Source: Candidatus Aerophobota bacterium
GTDB lineage: Bacteria; Aerophobota; Aerophobia; Aerophobales; AE-B3A
Length of the DNA stretch: 13,146 bases
Direction: 5' to 3'
Assembly: GCA_030610725.1 (NCBI GenBank)
Contig: JAUWRE010000005.1
Span: forward strand, 1 to 13,146
Shown here: positions 1 to 7,193 of the stretch, piece by piece
Layout of the letters: the number at the start of each line of letters is the position of its first letter
Position numbering within the stretch: the first letter of the stretch is position 1
Notes under the pieces: model-generated
The model's input: only the letters and a program-made list of their open reading frames with translations
Told to the model about the DNA's origin: nothing
Database searches by the model: none
Made by a program: the position numbers and the translations under genes

Positions 1-346
1 ATAAAGGAAAAAAATCAGGGTTATTGCGAATACTTACTACAACCGGCTCAAAAGTCAAAATAGGTTGTAAATTACCCATAAAAGAAACGATAAAGTCAGG
101 TGAAATCTTCCTTATCAACCTTTTTAATTTTACAACTCTGCAGAAAGTATTTTTTATCTTTCTTAAAAAAGATCCGGTTGGAGTTTCTAAATTAATTAAC
201 TTTCCCCCTATTTCATATTCTACTGGGTTGTGGTATATAATCACATAAACTTCATAATATTTACTTAATTCTTTACTTAAGAGGCTGACACCCCTTTCTG
301 CGCCACCTCTTACTAAAGATGGCACGATTAACATAATTTTTTTCAT
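1..346 (-). CDS. GT4-family glycosyltransferase, N-terminal part (runs off left edge)
   Basis: The minus strand reads from an ATG at 346 to the window edge without a stop, giving 115 codons that begin MKKIMLIVPSLVRGGAERGV. A hydrophobic first strand followed by a GGAER loop is the hallmark of the N-terminal Rossmann domain of GT-B fold, GT4-type glycosyltransferases. These transfer a sugar from a nucleotide-sugar to a lipid-linked or growing glycan at the inner face of the membrane. A second strand (YYEVYVIIYH) and the later PDFIVSFMGN strand fit the same fold. An AAAGGAAA ribosome site lies about 9 bases upstream of the ATG. The gene follows the GT2 gene after a 49-base gap and is probably in the same operon. 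The C-terminal donor-binding domain is outside the window, so the donor and acceptor are unknown. Confidence 0.85.
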   Translation of the reverse strand, partial: MKKIMLIVPSLVRGGAERGVSLLSKELSKYYEVYVIIYHNPVEYEIGGKLINLETPTGSFLRKIKNTFCRVVKLKRLIRKISPDFIVSFMGNLQPILTFEPVVVSIRNNPDFFPL

Positions 347-395
347 ATCAATAAATTTCCTTTAAAATCTCTGTCATTCCATTAAACAAATTTAA

Positions 396-1346
396 TTAAT
401 TATCGTTTCTAAATTTTATCAATAGGTTTGTTTTTATATTTGTCAAATATCTTTTTATATTCACAAAATATATGAAACATTTTGGCCCAAACAAAGAACC
501 AAACATACAGATATAATATCTAATACAAAACGGATACAATGAAATTGCTTTTATCAAATATCTTTGTCCCTCTTTCGTTTTTCCCATATGACAAAGCCGA
601 TTACCTATATAAAAATAATGCTTACTATGAGCACGTGGCCGCTTTTTCAATTCATTAGCATATTTTACTAAAATTCTATTTGCCGTAATAATCTTTACTC
701 CTGGATTTTTAGAAATTTGATTGGAATGTAACCGGCATTTCGCAAGAGGAATTTTAATAAGGGCAAACCTATAATATTTAGCAATTCTTATCCACATATC
801 CCAATCTTCCTGGGCATTTAATAAATCATCAAACAAGCCAACCCGATTAAAACACTCTTTCCTTATAAGCACGGTAGGCACACTTATTGGATCTGTAGAA
901 AGTAAATCCTCGTAAATATAACCGTCTTTTTTGGGTAAATATCTTTTACTAATATAATTACCCTTTTCATCAATATTATACGACCAGGAGCATACTACTC
1001 CAACTTCAGAAGATTCATTTTGTAAAACATCAACCTGCTTATCAAGTTTTTCTGGAAGCCACTCATCATCTGAATCGAGTAAAGCAATATATTCACCCCG
1101 AGAAGCTCTTATCCCGGTATTGCGAGCTGCCGAGATACCCCGGTTATTACTATGACTAATATAACGAATTTTAAAATTATTAAAACTCTTCACTGTCTCT
1201 TCAGTATTATCTGTCGAACCATCATCAATAACAATAATCTCAAAATCCTGATAAGTTTGACTTAAAGCACTCTTAACAGCTTTACCAATCAGATGTGCTC
1301 GATTAAAGGTTGGAATAATTACACTTACTTTCGGAGATTTTTTCAT
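396..1346 (-). CDS. GT2-family glycosyltransferase
   Basis: This 316-residue protein is a GT-A fold inverting glycosyltransferase. The N-terminal 110 residues carry the family pattern: KVSVIIPTFNR at 6-16, the nucleotide-binding DDGS at 41-44, an N-rich loop with RGISAARNTGI at 69-79, and the metal-binding LLDSDD at 89-94. An EDWDMW segment at 180-185 matches the catalytic-base region of GT2 enzymes. The C-terminal third is basic and aromatic and may touch the membrane or the acceptor. It should add one sugar to a surface glycan from a nucleotide-sugar donor in the cytoplasm. Neighbours are other glycosyltransferases and rmlB, so a role in O-antigen, capsule or exopolysaccharide assembly is likely. 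Donor and acceptor cannot be read from the sequence. A+T content is high, like the genes on either side. Confidence 0.93.
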   Translation of the reverse strand: MKKSPKVSVIIPTFNRAHLIGKAVKSALSQTYQDFEIIVIDDGSTDNTEETVKSFNNFKIRYISHSNNRGISAARNTGIRASRGEYIALLDSDDEWLPEKLDKQVDVLQNESSEVGVVCSWSYNIDEKGNYISKRYLPKKDGYIYEDLLSTDPISVPTVLIRKECFNRVGLFDDLLNAQEDWDMWIRIAKYYRFALIKIPLAKCRLHSNQISKNPGVKIITANRILVKYANELKKRPRAHSKHYFYIGNRLCHMGKTKEGQRYLIKAISLYPFCIRYYICMFGSLFGPKCFIYFVNIKRYLTNIKTNLLIKFRNDN

Positions 1347-1411
1347 AATTATATATCCTTAATTTTATATAACAAAAATTCTTGCAAAATCTTTATTCAA
1401 CAAGTACTCTT

Positions 1412-1492
1412 TCATAAATCTGCTGATATTATTGGTTTATTAAAAGCCATCGAAGATATATTCTTTTTCTTACTATATGGGCATATCAATCT
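1412..1492 (-). pseudogene. Possible GT4 glycosyltransferase scrap
   Basis: The 234-base gap between the GT2 gene and the next glycosyltransferase contains a short minus-strand reading frame bounded by stops. It includes the string SSMAFNKPIISADL, ending at TGA (1412-1414). This resembles the EAMAxGKPII(A/S)xD core of GT4/GT1 glycosyltransferases; the intact neighbour has VEGMKAGKPVIGAG at the same place. Only about 26 codons are open, so chance similarity cannot be excluded. The gap also holds a TATAAT (minus strand, 1508-1513) without a convincing -35 box. Confidence 0.25.
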
Positions 1493-1580
1493 TTATCTGA
1501 AAAACATATTATAAAATAAAAAAAGATTTTAATAAAAATACTTTACCTGTTTTCCTTCTGCCTAAGCTTCTATTTTCTTC

Positions 1581-2729
1581 TTAAATAATGAGCTGTTTTA
1601 AAACTGTGACTACTCCTTCTGTATAGTGTTCAATATTAAATTTCTCCAGAGCCCATTTCTTACCATTTTCACCCATTTGTCTTGCTTCATCAGGATGCTT
1701 GCAAAGGTACTTCACTTTTTCTGCAAGCTCATGATAATCTCCAAAGGTATATAAAAAACCATTATAATGATCTCTAATCAATTCCTTTGTTCCTCCGCTA
1801 CCTGCACCAATAACCGGTTTTCCTGCTTTCATTCCTTCAACTGTAACTCTGCCGAAAGCTTCCTTTCTCGAACACATCAGTAAAATATCAGTTTGCTGCA
1901 TTAGCGGGAAAGGATTATCAATATACCCAAGAAATTGAACATGATTTTTCAGGTCACCTCTAACAATTAAGCTTTCCAGATATTGTTTATACTTTAATTT
2001 GCCCTCTCCAACAATATACAGCCGTACATCTATTCCCTCATCTATTAATTTTCCAATAGCCCTAATTGCGTCTTCCTGATATTTCCCTTTTTGCAATGAA
2101 CCGACAATCATAAATTTTATTCCGGATGCTTCCTGTAATTGTTTCTTAATTTTTAATATCTTACAAGAGCTCTCATTGGTAACACAAACTGCATAATAGA
2201 TTAATTCTATTTTTCGATCAGGAAAGAATTTCCTATATTTTTCCATCACTGCTTTTGAACTAACAATACAGATATTAGATAACTGTTTCATAATGCCCAG
2301 TGCATTTTTTTCCCCAAAATCAAAATATAAACGGTGATCTTCATATCCAAATTCATGTATATGCCATATATGAGGCATGTGCAGTAATTTCGCAGCAAAG
2401 GCACCGGTACAGATGGTAATTGTATTAGAATAAACAATATCAGCTTTCCATTTTTTAACCTGCCTGGCCACAGAGATTGATCTCATCAAGTTTAAAGCCA
2501 ATCTACCAACTCGTTTCCAGAGTGGAGAATCATCTTCTCTCATCCACCATTTATATTTAATCACCTTTAAAGGAACATTGCGTTTCTTCAGCTCTTTAAT
2601 AAGTGGACCATACGATGGTAATATGACAAAACATTGAATTCCTTTATTTTTTAATCCATCTATTAATTCAAGGTTAACTCTTTCAGCTCCGCCTTTTCCT
2701 GAAGAATGCAAAACAAAGCATACTTTCAT
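1581..2729 (-). CDS. GT4-family glycosyltransferase
   Basis: This complete 382-residue GT-B fold retaining glycosyltransferase has the usual length for GT4. The N-terminal acceptor domain starts MKVCFVLHSSGKGGAERV with the GGAER loop at 13-17. The C-terminal donor domain contains FMIVGSLQKGKYQEDAIRAI (206-225), LYIVGEGK (237-244), and the EX7E motif EAFGRVTVE with glutamates at 290 and 298, followed by GKPVIGAGSGG. The family transfers a hexose, hexosamine or deoxyhexose from a nucleotide-sugar with retention of configuration. A GAGG ribosome site precedes the ATG. The upstream 325 bases on the coding strand are occupied partly by a remnant of another GT4 gene. It is likely part of a surface-polysaccharide operon with rmlB. 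The exact linkage formed is unknown. Confidence 0.94.
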   Translation of the reverse strand: MKVCFVLHSSGKGGAERVNLELIDGLKNKGIQCFVILPSYGPLIKELKKRNVPLKVIKYKWWMREDDSPLWKRVGRLALNLMRSISVARQVKKWKADIVYSNTITICTGAFAAKLLHMPHIWHIHEFGYEDHRLYFDFGEKNALGIMKQLSNICIVSSKAVMEKYRKFFPDRKIELIYYAVCVTNESSCKILKIKKQLQEASGIKFMIVGSLQKGKYQEDAIRAIGKLIDEGIDVRLYIVGEGKLKYKQYLESLIVRGDLKNHVQFLGYIDNPFPLMQQTDILLMCSRKEAFGRVTVEGMKAGKPVIGAGSGGTKELIRDHYNGFLYTFGDYHELAEKVKYLCKHPDEARQMGENGKKWALEKFNIEHYTEGVVTVLKQLII

Positions 2730-2871
2730 TCCTATACTACCTCAATACATCATTTAAGAAAGCTACCAACATAACTTCTATATAATTTAATTCATTATAG
2801 GATATTCTCTGATCTGTTTATCTTGAATTTTAGTAAAAGCAGGAATATAAAAATATTTTCTAATGATGTAG

Positions 2872-3054
2872 CTATAGATTATCACTCATCATTTTAGAAT
2901 ATAAATTAAACATATTGTGGGCATATTTTCCTATCGAATAACGATTTTGTACTTTTTTATAGGCATTCTTAATGAATTGATTTCTCAATTCTGGATTTTC
3001 AAGAACGCGATTAATTGAATTAGCCAAAATTTTATCCTCTCTTTTATCCCTACC
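2872..3054 (-). pseudogene. C-terminal remnant of a GT4 glycosyltransferase
   Basis: Immediately after the rmlB stop codon, and in the same frame as rmlB, 60 codons are open to a TAG at 2872-2874. They contain DKILANSINRVLENPEL, then NAYKKVQNRYSIGKYAHNMF, then LYSKMM. This is the pattern of the last helices of GT4 enzymes: D..LA..I...LENPELR......A...V..RYS......M..LY. The body of the enzyme, including the EX7E motif, is absent, so this is a truncated relic left by deletion or recombination at the rmlB end. A TTG at 3027 preceded by a GAGAGGA-like site could in principle start a 51-residue peptide, but nothing suggests a function. The remaining 2730-2871 stretch is A+T-rich; I recognise nothing in it beyond the ribosome site of the next gene. 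Confidence 0.75.
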
Positions 3055-4134
3055 TTATCTCATTTTATAATTTTTCTTTATCCAATTCTTATATTCTCCA
3101 CTTTTTACCCTATCTACCCATTCCGGATTATTCATATACCATTTGACAGTCATTTCCAATCCTTCTTCAACATCGACTTCCTGTTTCCAGCCCAATTCCT
3201 GTTTAATCTTGTCGCAATTAATAGCATATCTTCGGTCATGTCCGGGTCTGTCTTTGACAAAAGTAATCAGCTTATTGTAATAATCCTTATCCTTGCCGTT
3301 TAACTGTCCTATCTTCTCACAAAGAAAATGAACCAATCTGATATTTTCCCATTCATTTTCTCCGCCAATATTGTAAGTCTCTCCTATTTTCCCTTGATTC
3401 AATATCTTCCAGATTGCCGAACAGTGGTCTTCCACATATAACCAATCCCTGACATTTTTTCCATCCCCGTAAACCGGCAAAATCTTTTCATCCAAAATAT
3501 TTAGTATCATTAAGGGAACCAGTTTTTCGGGAAATTGGTAGGGGCCATAATTATTGGAGCAATTAGAAATAGTAACCGGTAACCCATAGGTTTTGTAAAA
3601 AACTCTGGCTAAGTGATCCGAGCAGGCTTTAGAAGCAGAATAGGGACTATTAGGTTGATAAGCAGTACTTTCCAGGAAATATTTCATTTCTTTTGTCGAA
3701 CCATACACTTCATCAGTACTGATATGATGAAATAGTTTTTTCTTTTTTTCTTCCCCTGTCCAGCATTTCCGGGCAACTTCCAAAAGATTAAAAGTTCCCA
3801 TCACGTTAGTATGTAAAAATTCTTTGGGTCCATGGAGGGAGCGATCCACATGAGATTCAGCAGCAAAATGGACCACAGTATCTATTTCATAACCATCAAA
3901 TATCGCTTTTATTTTATCAAAATCATTAATGTCTGCTTTCTCAAAGAAATATCTTTCTCCGCCGAAACGTTGCTCAACATCTCTTAGGTTCTCTAAATTC
4001 CCGGCATAAGTTATTTTATCTATATTAACAATTATTCCTTCAAAAAATTTATTTTTAAAAAGATAGTGAATGAAATTTGTCCCGATAAATCCTGCTCCCC
4101 CGGTCACTAAAATATTTTTCAATCTTCTTTTCAT
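3055..4134 (-). CDS. rmlB: dTDP-glucose 4,6-dehydratase
   Basis: This 359-residue extended short-chain dehydrogenase/reductase converts dTDP-D-glucose to dTDP-4-keto-6-deoxy-D-glucose, the branch point to dTDP-L-rhamnose and other deoxysugars. The NAD-binding TGGAGFIG is at 11-18. AESHVDRS (92-99) is diagnostic of the RmlB branch. The catalytic set STDEVYG (139-145) and YSASK (165-169, Tyr and Lys) is complete. Family-specific NNYGPYQFPEKLVP, YGDGKNVRDWLYVED and RPGHDRRYA segments are present. Length is typical for the family. A GAGGGG ribosome site lies upstream of the ATG. No rmlA, rmlC or rmlD is seen here; they must lie elsewhere, or the product feeds another deoxysugar. Adjacent glycosyltransferases imply that the deoxysugar is used for a surface glycan. 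Confidence 0.97.
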   Translation of the reverse strand: MKRRLKNILVTGGAGFIGTNFIHYLFKNKFFEGIIVNIDKITYAGNLENLRDVEQRFGGERYFFEKADINDFDKIKAIFDGYEIDTVVHFAAESHVDRSLHGPKEFLHTNVMGTFNLLEVARKCWTGEEKKKKLFHHISTDEVYGSTKEMKYFLESTAYQPNSPYSASKACSDHLARVFYKTYGLPVTISNCSNNYGPYQFPEKLVPLMILNILDEKILPVYGDGKNVRDWLYVEDHCSAIWKILNQGKIGETYNIGGENEWENIRLVHFLCEKIGQLNGKDKDYYNKLITFVKDRPGHDRRYAINCDKIKQELGWKQEVDVEEGLEMTVKWYMNNPEWVDRVKSGEYKNWIKKNYKMR

Positions 4135-4178
4135 CGTAAATACCCCTCTGGCAAATATTTATAAAAACAATACACCAC

Positions 4179-4256
4179 TGTCGTTGCGAGGAGCGATAGC
4201 GATGTGGCAATCCCAAAAACAGAGATTGCTTCAGGATTTCATCCTTCGCAATGACA
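4179..4256. repeat. Palindromic intergenic repeat (MITE/REP-like)
   Basis: This 78-base imperfect palindrome has ends TGTCGTTGCGAGGA and TCCTTCGCAATGACA, which pair apart from one G/A change and one inserted base. Inner arms GGCAATC and GATTGCT also pair. Repeats with GTCATTGCGAGG...GCAATGAC ends are widely dispersed between genes in many bacterial genomes. It has no coding capacity and would fold into a long hairpin in RNA. It sits between rmlB and the CUT1 binding-protein gene, exactly where base composition and gene theme change. Confidence 0.75.
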
Positions 4257-4293
4257 CGGGGTTTACTGAGCACTTACCTTTTCTAGATAGGCG

Positions 4294-4321
4294 CTTCCCC
4301 CGAGAAAAATCCCGGGGGAAG
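4294..4321 (-). terminator. Strong hairpin after the CUT1 binding-protein gene
   Basis: Twenty bases past the stop of the 4342-5688 gene, the transcript can form a 12-bp stem. Arms CTTCCCCCGGGA and TCTCGGGGGAAG pair with one G-U, closing a UUUU loop. There is no clear run of U after the stem on either strand, so it may act as a 3'-end stabiliser or a weak or Rho-assisted terminator instead of a classical intrinsic one. Confidence 0.6.
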
Positions 4322-4341
4322 TGAGCCTTTAGCGGCTAGTA

Positions 4342-5688
4342 CTAGTCGTAGTATCCCGCTTCTTCAAAGATAGACTCCCATTTTTCGGTGCATTTTTGCA
4401 AGGCTTGCTCGGCGGTACCATTATCCATGATAACGTAGTCGGCAATTATTTCACTAAAGGTTCGGAGAAGCTCGTCGTATTCTGGACACGCCCACCAATC
4501 CTTGAAGATCTCCATTGACGTCTTAAATGTAGGGTTGTATGGGGTTGCATTGAGGAATTCATCGGAGGCTAAAGTGTCTATATGACAGGTATAACCGCCT
4601 AATTTCGCCCATTTCATTTGAGTATCCGGTTTTATGAACCACTCCAGCCATTTGAATGCCAGGTCCTTCTTTTTTGAATAGGAGACTATAGAAGCCCCCT
4701 GCCCGCCGAGAGCAGCGAATCGTCTTTCCACACCGTCCGGACCGACTTGTGGAGGACAAGCAAAGTATCCGGTGACATCAGCGTATTCATTGGTTGCCTT
4801 GTTTGCAAGGCCGGGGAAGAAGGCAAGATAGTTAGTGCTCATCGGCACTATCCCTGCCACAAAAGCATCATTGGTCTTGACGTAAAAGGCATTACCAAAT
4901 CCGGGAGGGACGAATTGAAAAAGGTCATAATAGTACTCTATTCCCGCAATAGCACCCTCAGTGTTCAGATAGCCGTCCACTTTGTAGGTTGAATAGTTTC
5001 CAAGCTCTCCCCCAAATGACCAGATAACTTGTTCGGCAAACATGGCCAGTGAGTCATATCCGTTATCACCGTAGATTGCCACGCCATAGAAATCGTTAGC
5101 CGGATCGTGGAAGAATTCGGCTATGTCTTTCAGCGTATCCCAGGACTCTGGTATTCCCAGGGAATATCCATATTCTTTTTCAAAAGCAGCCATGTTGTCA
5201 GGATCCTCAAAGAGGTCTGTGCGATATGCCCAGGCTAATGCATCCCCTTCACAGGGAACTGCATAGTACTCTTTTGACCCCTTGGGATACTCTGCGTAAT
5301 AGGTTAGAGAAGCAGGAGTAAAGGTTTTGTCAACCTGGTGCTCGGTAATCCAGTTGGTCAAATCTACGTAGTGTCCGCCAACTACGTTGTTTCCGATGTC
5401 CTGACTGTCACCGACGATGATGTCCCAGGCGTCACTTTTGGCAATCAGCTCGGTGTTGTATTTCTGCACGAACGTCTCCCAGGGAGTTTGCTCAACAATT
5501 ACTTCGATGCCGGTCTCGGCAGTAAAATCCCTGGACAGCTTTTCCAGATAGTCAGCCGGCGCCCACTGTGCCCAATTAATCGTAATGAACTCTTCCTCAG
5601 CCAGAGCTGGACAGCTGACCAGAGAAAGGCCAGCAATCAGGGATACACTCAGGATAACGGCTGCCGACCGTAAGGATATTCTCTTCAT
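4342..5688 (-). CDS. CUT1-type ABC transporter sugar-binding protein (MalE/UgpB-like, family 1)
   Basis: This 448-residue extracytoplasmic solute-binding protein has the size and opening of the family-1 oligosaccharide/glycerol-phosphate group: INWAQWAPADYLEKLSRDF, then VEQTPWETFVQKYNTELIA and a W-DIIVGDSQ segment. Residues 1-30 are an export signal with basic MKRISLR and a hydrophobic core. Cleavage after ALA (30) is likely, but LVSC at 23-26 also fits a lipobox, so it may be a lipoprotein. Such proteins deliver sugars to a two-permease MalF/MalG-type transporter. No such permeases lie next to it; the permeases further upstream are of the unrelated CUT2 (RbsC) type. A GAGGAGGAAG ribosome site precedes the ATG. 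It ends the cluster, 212 bases after the dehydrogenase. The ligand is unknown. Confidence 0.9.
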   Translation of the reverse strand: MKRISLRSAAVILSVSLIAGLSLVSCPALAEEEFITINWAQWAPADYLEKLSRDFTAETGIEVIVEQTPWETFVQKYNTELIAKSDAWDIIVGDSQDIGNNVVGGHYVDLTNWITEHQVDKTFTPASLTYYAEYPKGSKEYYAVPCEGDALAWAYRTDLFEDPDNMAAFEKEYGYSLGIPESWDTLKDIAEFFHDPANDFYGVAIYGDNGYDSLAMFAEQVIWSFGGELGNYSTYKVDGYLNTEGAIAGIEYYYDLFQFVPPGFGNAFYVKTNDAFVAGIVPMSTNYLAFFPGLANKATNEYADVTGYFACPPQVGPDGVERRFAALGGQGASIVSYSKKKDLAFKWLEWFIKPDTQMKWAKLGGYTCHIDTLASDEFLNATPYNPTFKTSMEIFKDWWACPEYDELLRTFSEIIADYVIMDNGTAEQALQKCTEKWESIFEEAGYYD

Positions 5689-5827
5689 TTGTCTTCCTCC
5701 TCTTTTATTAGAGTACTTCCTTCCTCTTAGGAATCTGAAAGAAAAGAAGTCAATATTTAGCTAATCATCTCTTGCAGAACCACCTCATATCTTCAGCTAG
5801 TGACCTGTCTAATATCTCACCTCCCTT

Positions 5828-5874
5828 TGGTCGTATTCTCCTCTTTATTACCTTGCTACAGAATGGTCGTATTC
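5828..5874 (-). repeat. 11-bp direct repeat upstream of the CUT1 binding-protein gene
   Basis: On the minus strand GAATACGACCA occurs twice (5828-5838 and 5864-5874), starts 36 bases apart, in the 212-base gap between the dehydrogenase and the binding-protein gene. Repeated identical boxes upstream of a gene can be regulator sites, but chance cannot be excluded. The same gap holds an AAGGGAGGTGA-like ribosome site near 5820 with no usable start codon after it, perhaps a leftover of a lost gene. No confident promoter was seen. Confidence 0.3.
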
Positions 5875-5900
5875 CATGCCAGTTTTTCTGGTTCAAGATC

Positions 5901-6977
5901 TTATGGAGTAATTTGGACTTTCATGGGATTATCAGTTCTATTACGTAAGTTTATTATAGCCTTTTTGGCTTCTTCTAAAGGATAGGTGTGGGTAACCATT
6001 GCCTCAACATTCACCAGTCCTTCTGCTATTGAGCGGATTGCACCAGGCCATGATAGTGGTGCAAGCCATGATGATCTAATCTCTTTGTCCATGGTGTGGA
6101 AGCTAAGCGCAGGAACACGGATAACATCGCCTTGATTGGGCAGGCCAAAATGTACGATTATGGAGGATTTTCCGGTGATTTTGATTGCTTCCTGGAAGGC
6201 TTCATTGGAGCTTGTGGGAACGATTGCCCTTTGAGCCAGTTTGCCGCTGGTTATCTGGGAGATTGCTTCCTTAAGGTTCTCTACGTAGTATTTTGACTGT
6301 TTATGGCTGGTATTGAATATGTAGTCTGCTCCGAATTTCTTGCCTATCTGCAAACGATAATCTCTAGTGCCAATTAGTGCGATTTTTCCTGCCCCAATCG
6401 ATCTGGCCATTTGGACCATCATCTGCCCCATGGGGCCAGGACCAAAAATGGCCACGAATTGACCTGGTTCAACATCCAGTTTTTTCATGCCATATACAAC
6501 ACAGGCTAAAGGTTCGGTAAAAGCACCTGCAGCGTAGCTTACATTGTCAGGTAATTTGAAGAGACCAGTGTATTTTGACAGGCAGTATTCAGCAAAAGCA
6601 CCGTTTGTACTAACCCCAGGCACGCTCATGTTTTCACAGAGATGTGTCTGGCCAGCAGCACAAGCATAACAGGCGTTGCAATTCTGAACCGGATTGACCA
6701 CTACTCGGTCTCCTTGTGCAAAAAGACCTAGTTGTTTCGGAACTTTCCCCACCTTGACAATTTCCCCGCTGAATTCGTGACCGAGAACTAATGGCCCTTT
6801 TCCGGTGGGAGTGTCCAGCGGACTGAGACCGTAATAGTAGGATATATCCGAACCGCATATCCCTACATTTTTCACTCTTACCAATATGTCGGTTTCTGTA
6901 ACTGGAGGAACTGGAATTTCCTCAAGCAACATTTTTTCGGCTTCATAGAAAACTTGCGCCTTCATTCTCTCAGCCAC
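5901..6977 (-). CDS. Zinc-dependent medium-chain alcohol/polyol dehydrogenase
   Basis: This 358-residue MDR-superfamily enzyme oxidises a sugar alcohol, secondary alcohol or sugar with NAD(P). Catalytic-zinc ligands are visible: Cys41 in GICGSD, His67-Glu68 in GHEF, and Glu155 in TEPLAC. The structural-zinc lobe is complete as C-x2-C-x2-C-x7-C (Cys 100, 103, 106, 114). The Rossmann dinucleotide motif is GPGPMG at 179-184. Length fits the sorbitol/threonine/butanediol dehydrogenase group, but no specificity marker is decisive. The start is GTG at 6977, chosen because AAGGAG ends 8 bases upstream; the ATG four codons later would be about 20 bases away. It lies downstream of the isomerase gene and probably shares its promoter, suggesting consecutive steps on the imported substrate. 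An inverted-repeat element occupies the gap between the two genes. Confidence 0.93.
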   Translation of the reverse strand: MAERMKAQVFYEAEKMLLEEIPVPPVTETDILVRVKNVGICGSDISYYYGLSPLDTPTGKGPLVLGHEFSGEIVKVGKVPKQLGLFAQGDRVVVNPVQNCNACYACAAGQTHLCENMSVPGVSTNGAFAEYCLSKYTGLFKLPDNVSYAAGAFTEPLACVVYGMKKLDVEPGQFVAIFGPGPMGQMMVQMARSIGAGKIALIGTRDYRLQIGKKFGADYIFNTSHKQSKYYVENLKEAISQITSGKLAQRAIVPTSSNEAFQEAIKITGKSSIIVHFGLPNQGDVIRVPALSFHTMDKEIRSSWLAPLSWPGAIRSIAEGLVNVEAMVTHTYPLEEAKKAIINLRNRTDNPMKVQITP

Positions 6978-6985
6978 TTGTGTTA

Positions 6986-6991
6986 CTCCTT
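6986..6991 (-). promoter_or_regulatory. Ribosome-binding site selecting a GTG start
   Basis: AAGGAG on the minus strand lies 8 bases before the GTG at 6977 and about 20 bases before the first in-frame ATG at 6965. This spacing favours the GTG as the dehydrogenase start. Confidence 0.7.
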
Positions 6992-7024
6992 AGTCCTGGC
7001 AAAATCAAAACTAGCACCAGCCAG

Positions 7025-7182
7025 GGGGTCAGGTCTTGATTTTTGAATCTTTGCTGCTTGAGCAGTCCTTGTGACGACTCTGCCCATCTGTGGTTTTCAA
7101 GCCGTGCGTACCAAAACCATTAACATTGCAACTTTTACGGTCTCACTTCAAAAATAAAATTCACAATTCAAGACCTGACCCC
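7025..7182. repeat. 158-bp element bounded by perfect 15-bp inverted repeats (RAYT/IS200-associated-like)
   Basis: GGGGTCAGGTCTTGA at 7025-7039 is exactly repeated in inverse orientation as TCAAGACCTGACCCC at 7168-7182. Inner sequence also resembles: TTTTTGAAT on the left, and CTTCAAAAATAAAATTCACAATTC on the right read in two overlapping pieces. From memory, GGGGTCAGGTCTTG-type ends flank REP-associated/IS200-like transposase genes in several phyla. The 128-base interior has no transposase frame, so this would be a non-autonomous or internally deleted copy. It sits between the isomerase and the dehydrogenase, ending 11 bases from the isomerase stop. In the transcript it forms a long-looped hairpin that could affect downstream expression. 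Confidence 0.6.
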
Positions 7183-7193
7183 TCTTGTTTCTC

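Noticed and set aside
24..248. 74-codon plus-strand frame at the left edge
   Set aside because: Antisense to a clear GT4 glycosyltransferase N-terminus on the minus strand.
4070..4324. 84-codon plus-strand frame across the rmlB start and repeat
   Set aside because: Runs over the rmlB N-terminus, a palindromic repeat and a hairpin; no ribosome site or motif.
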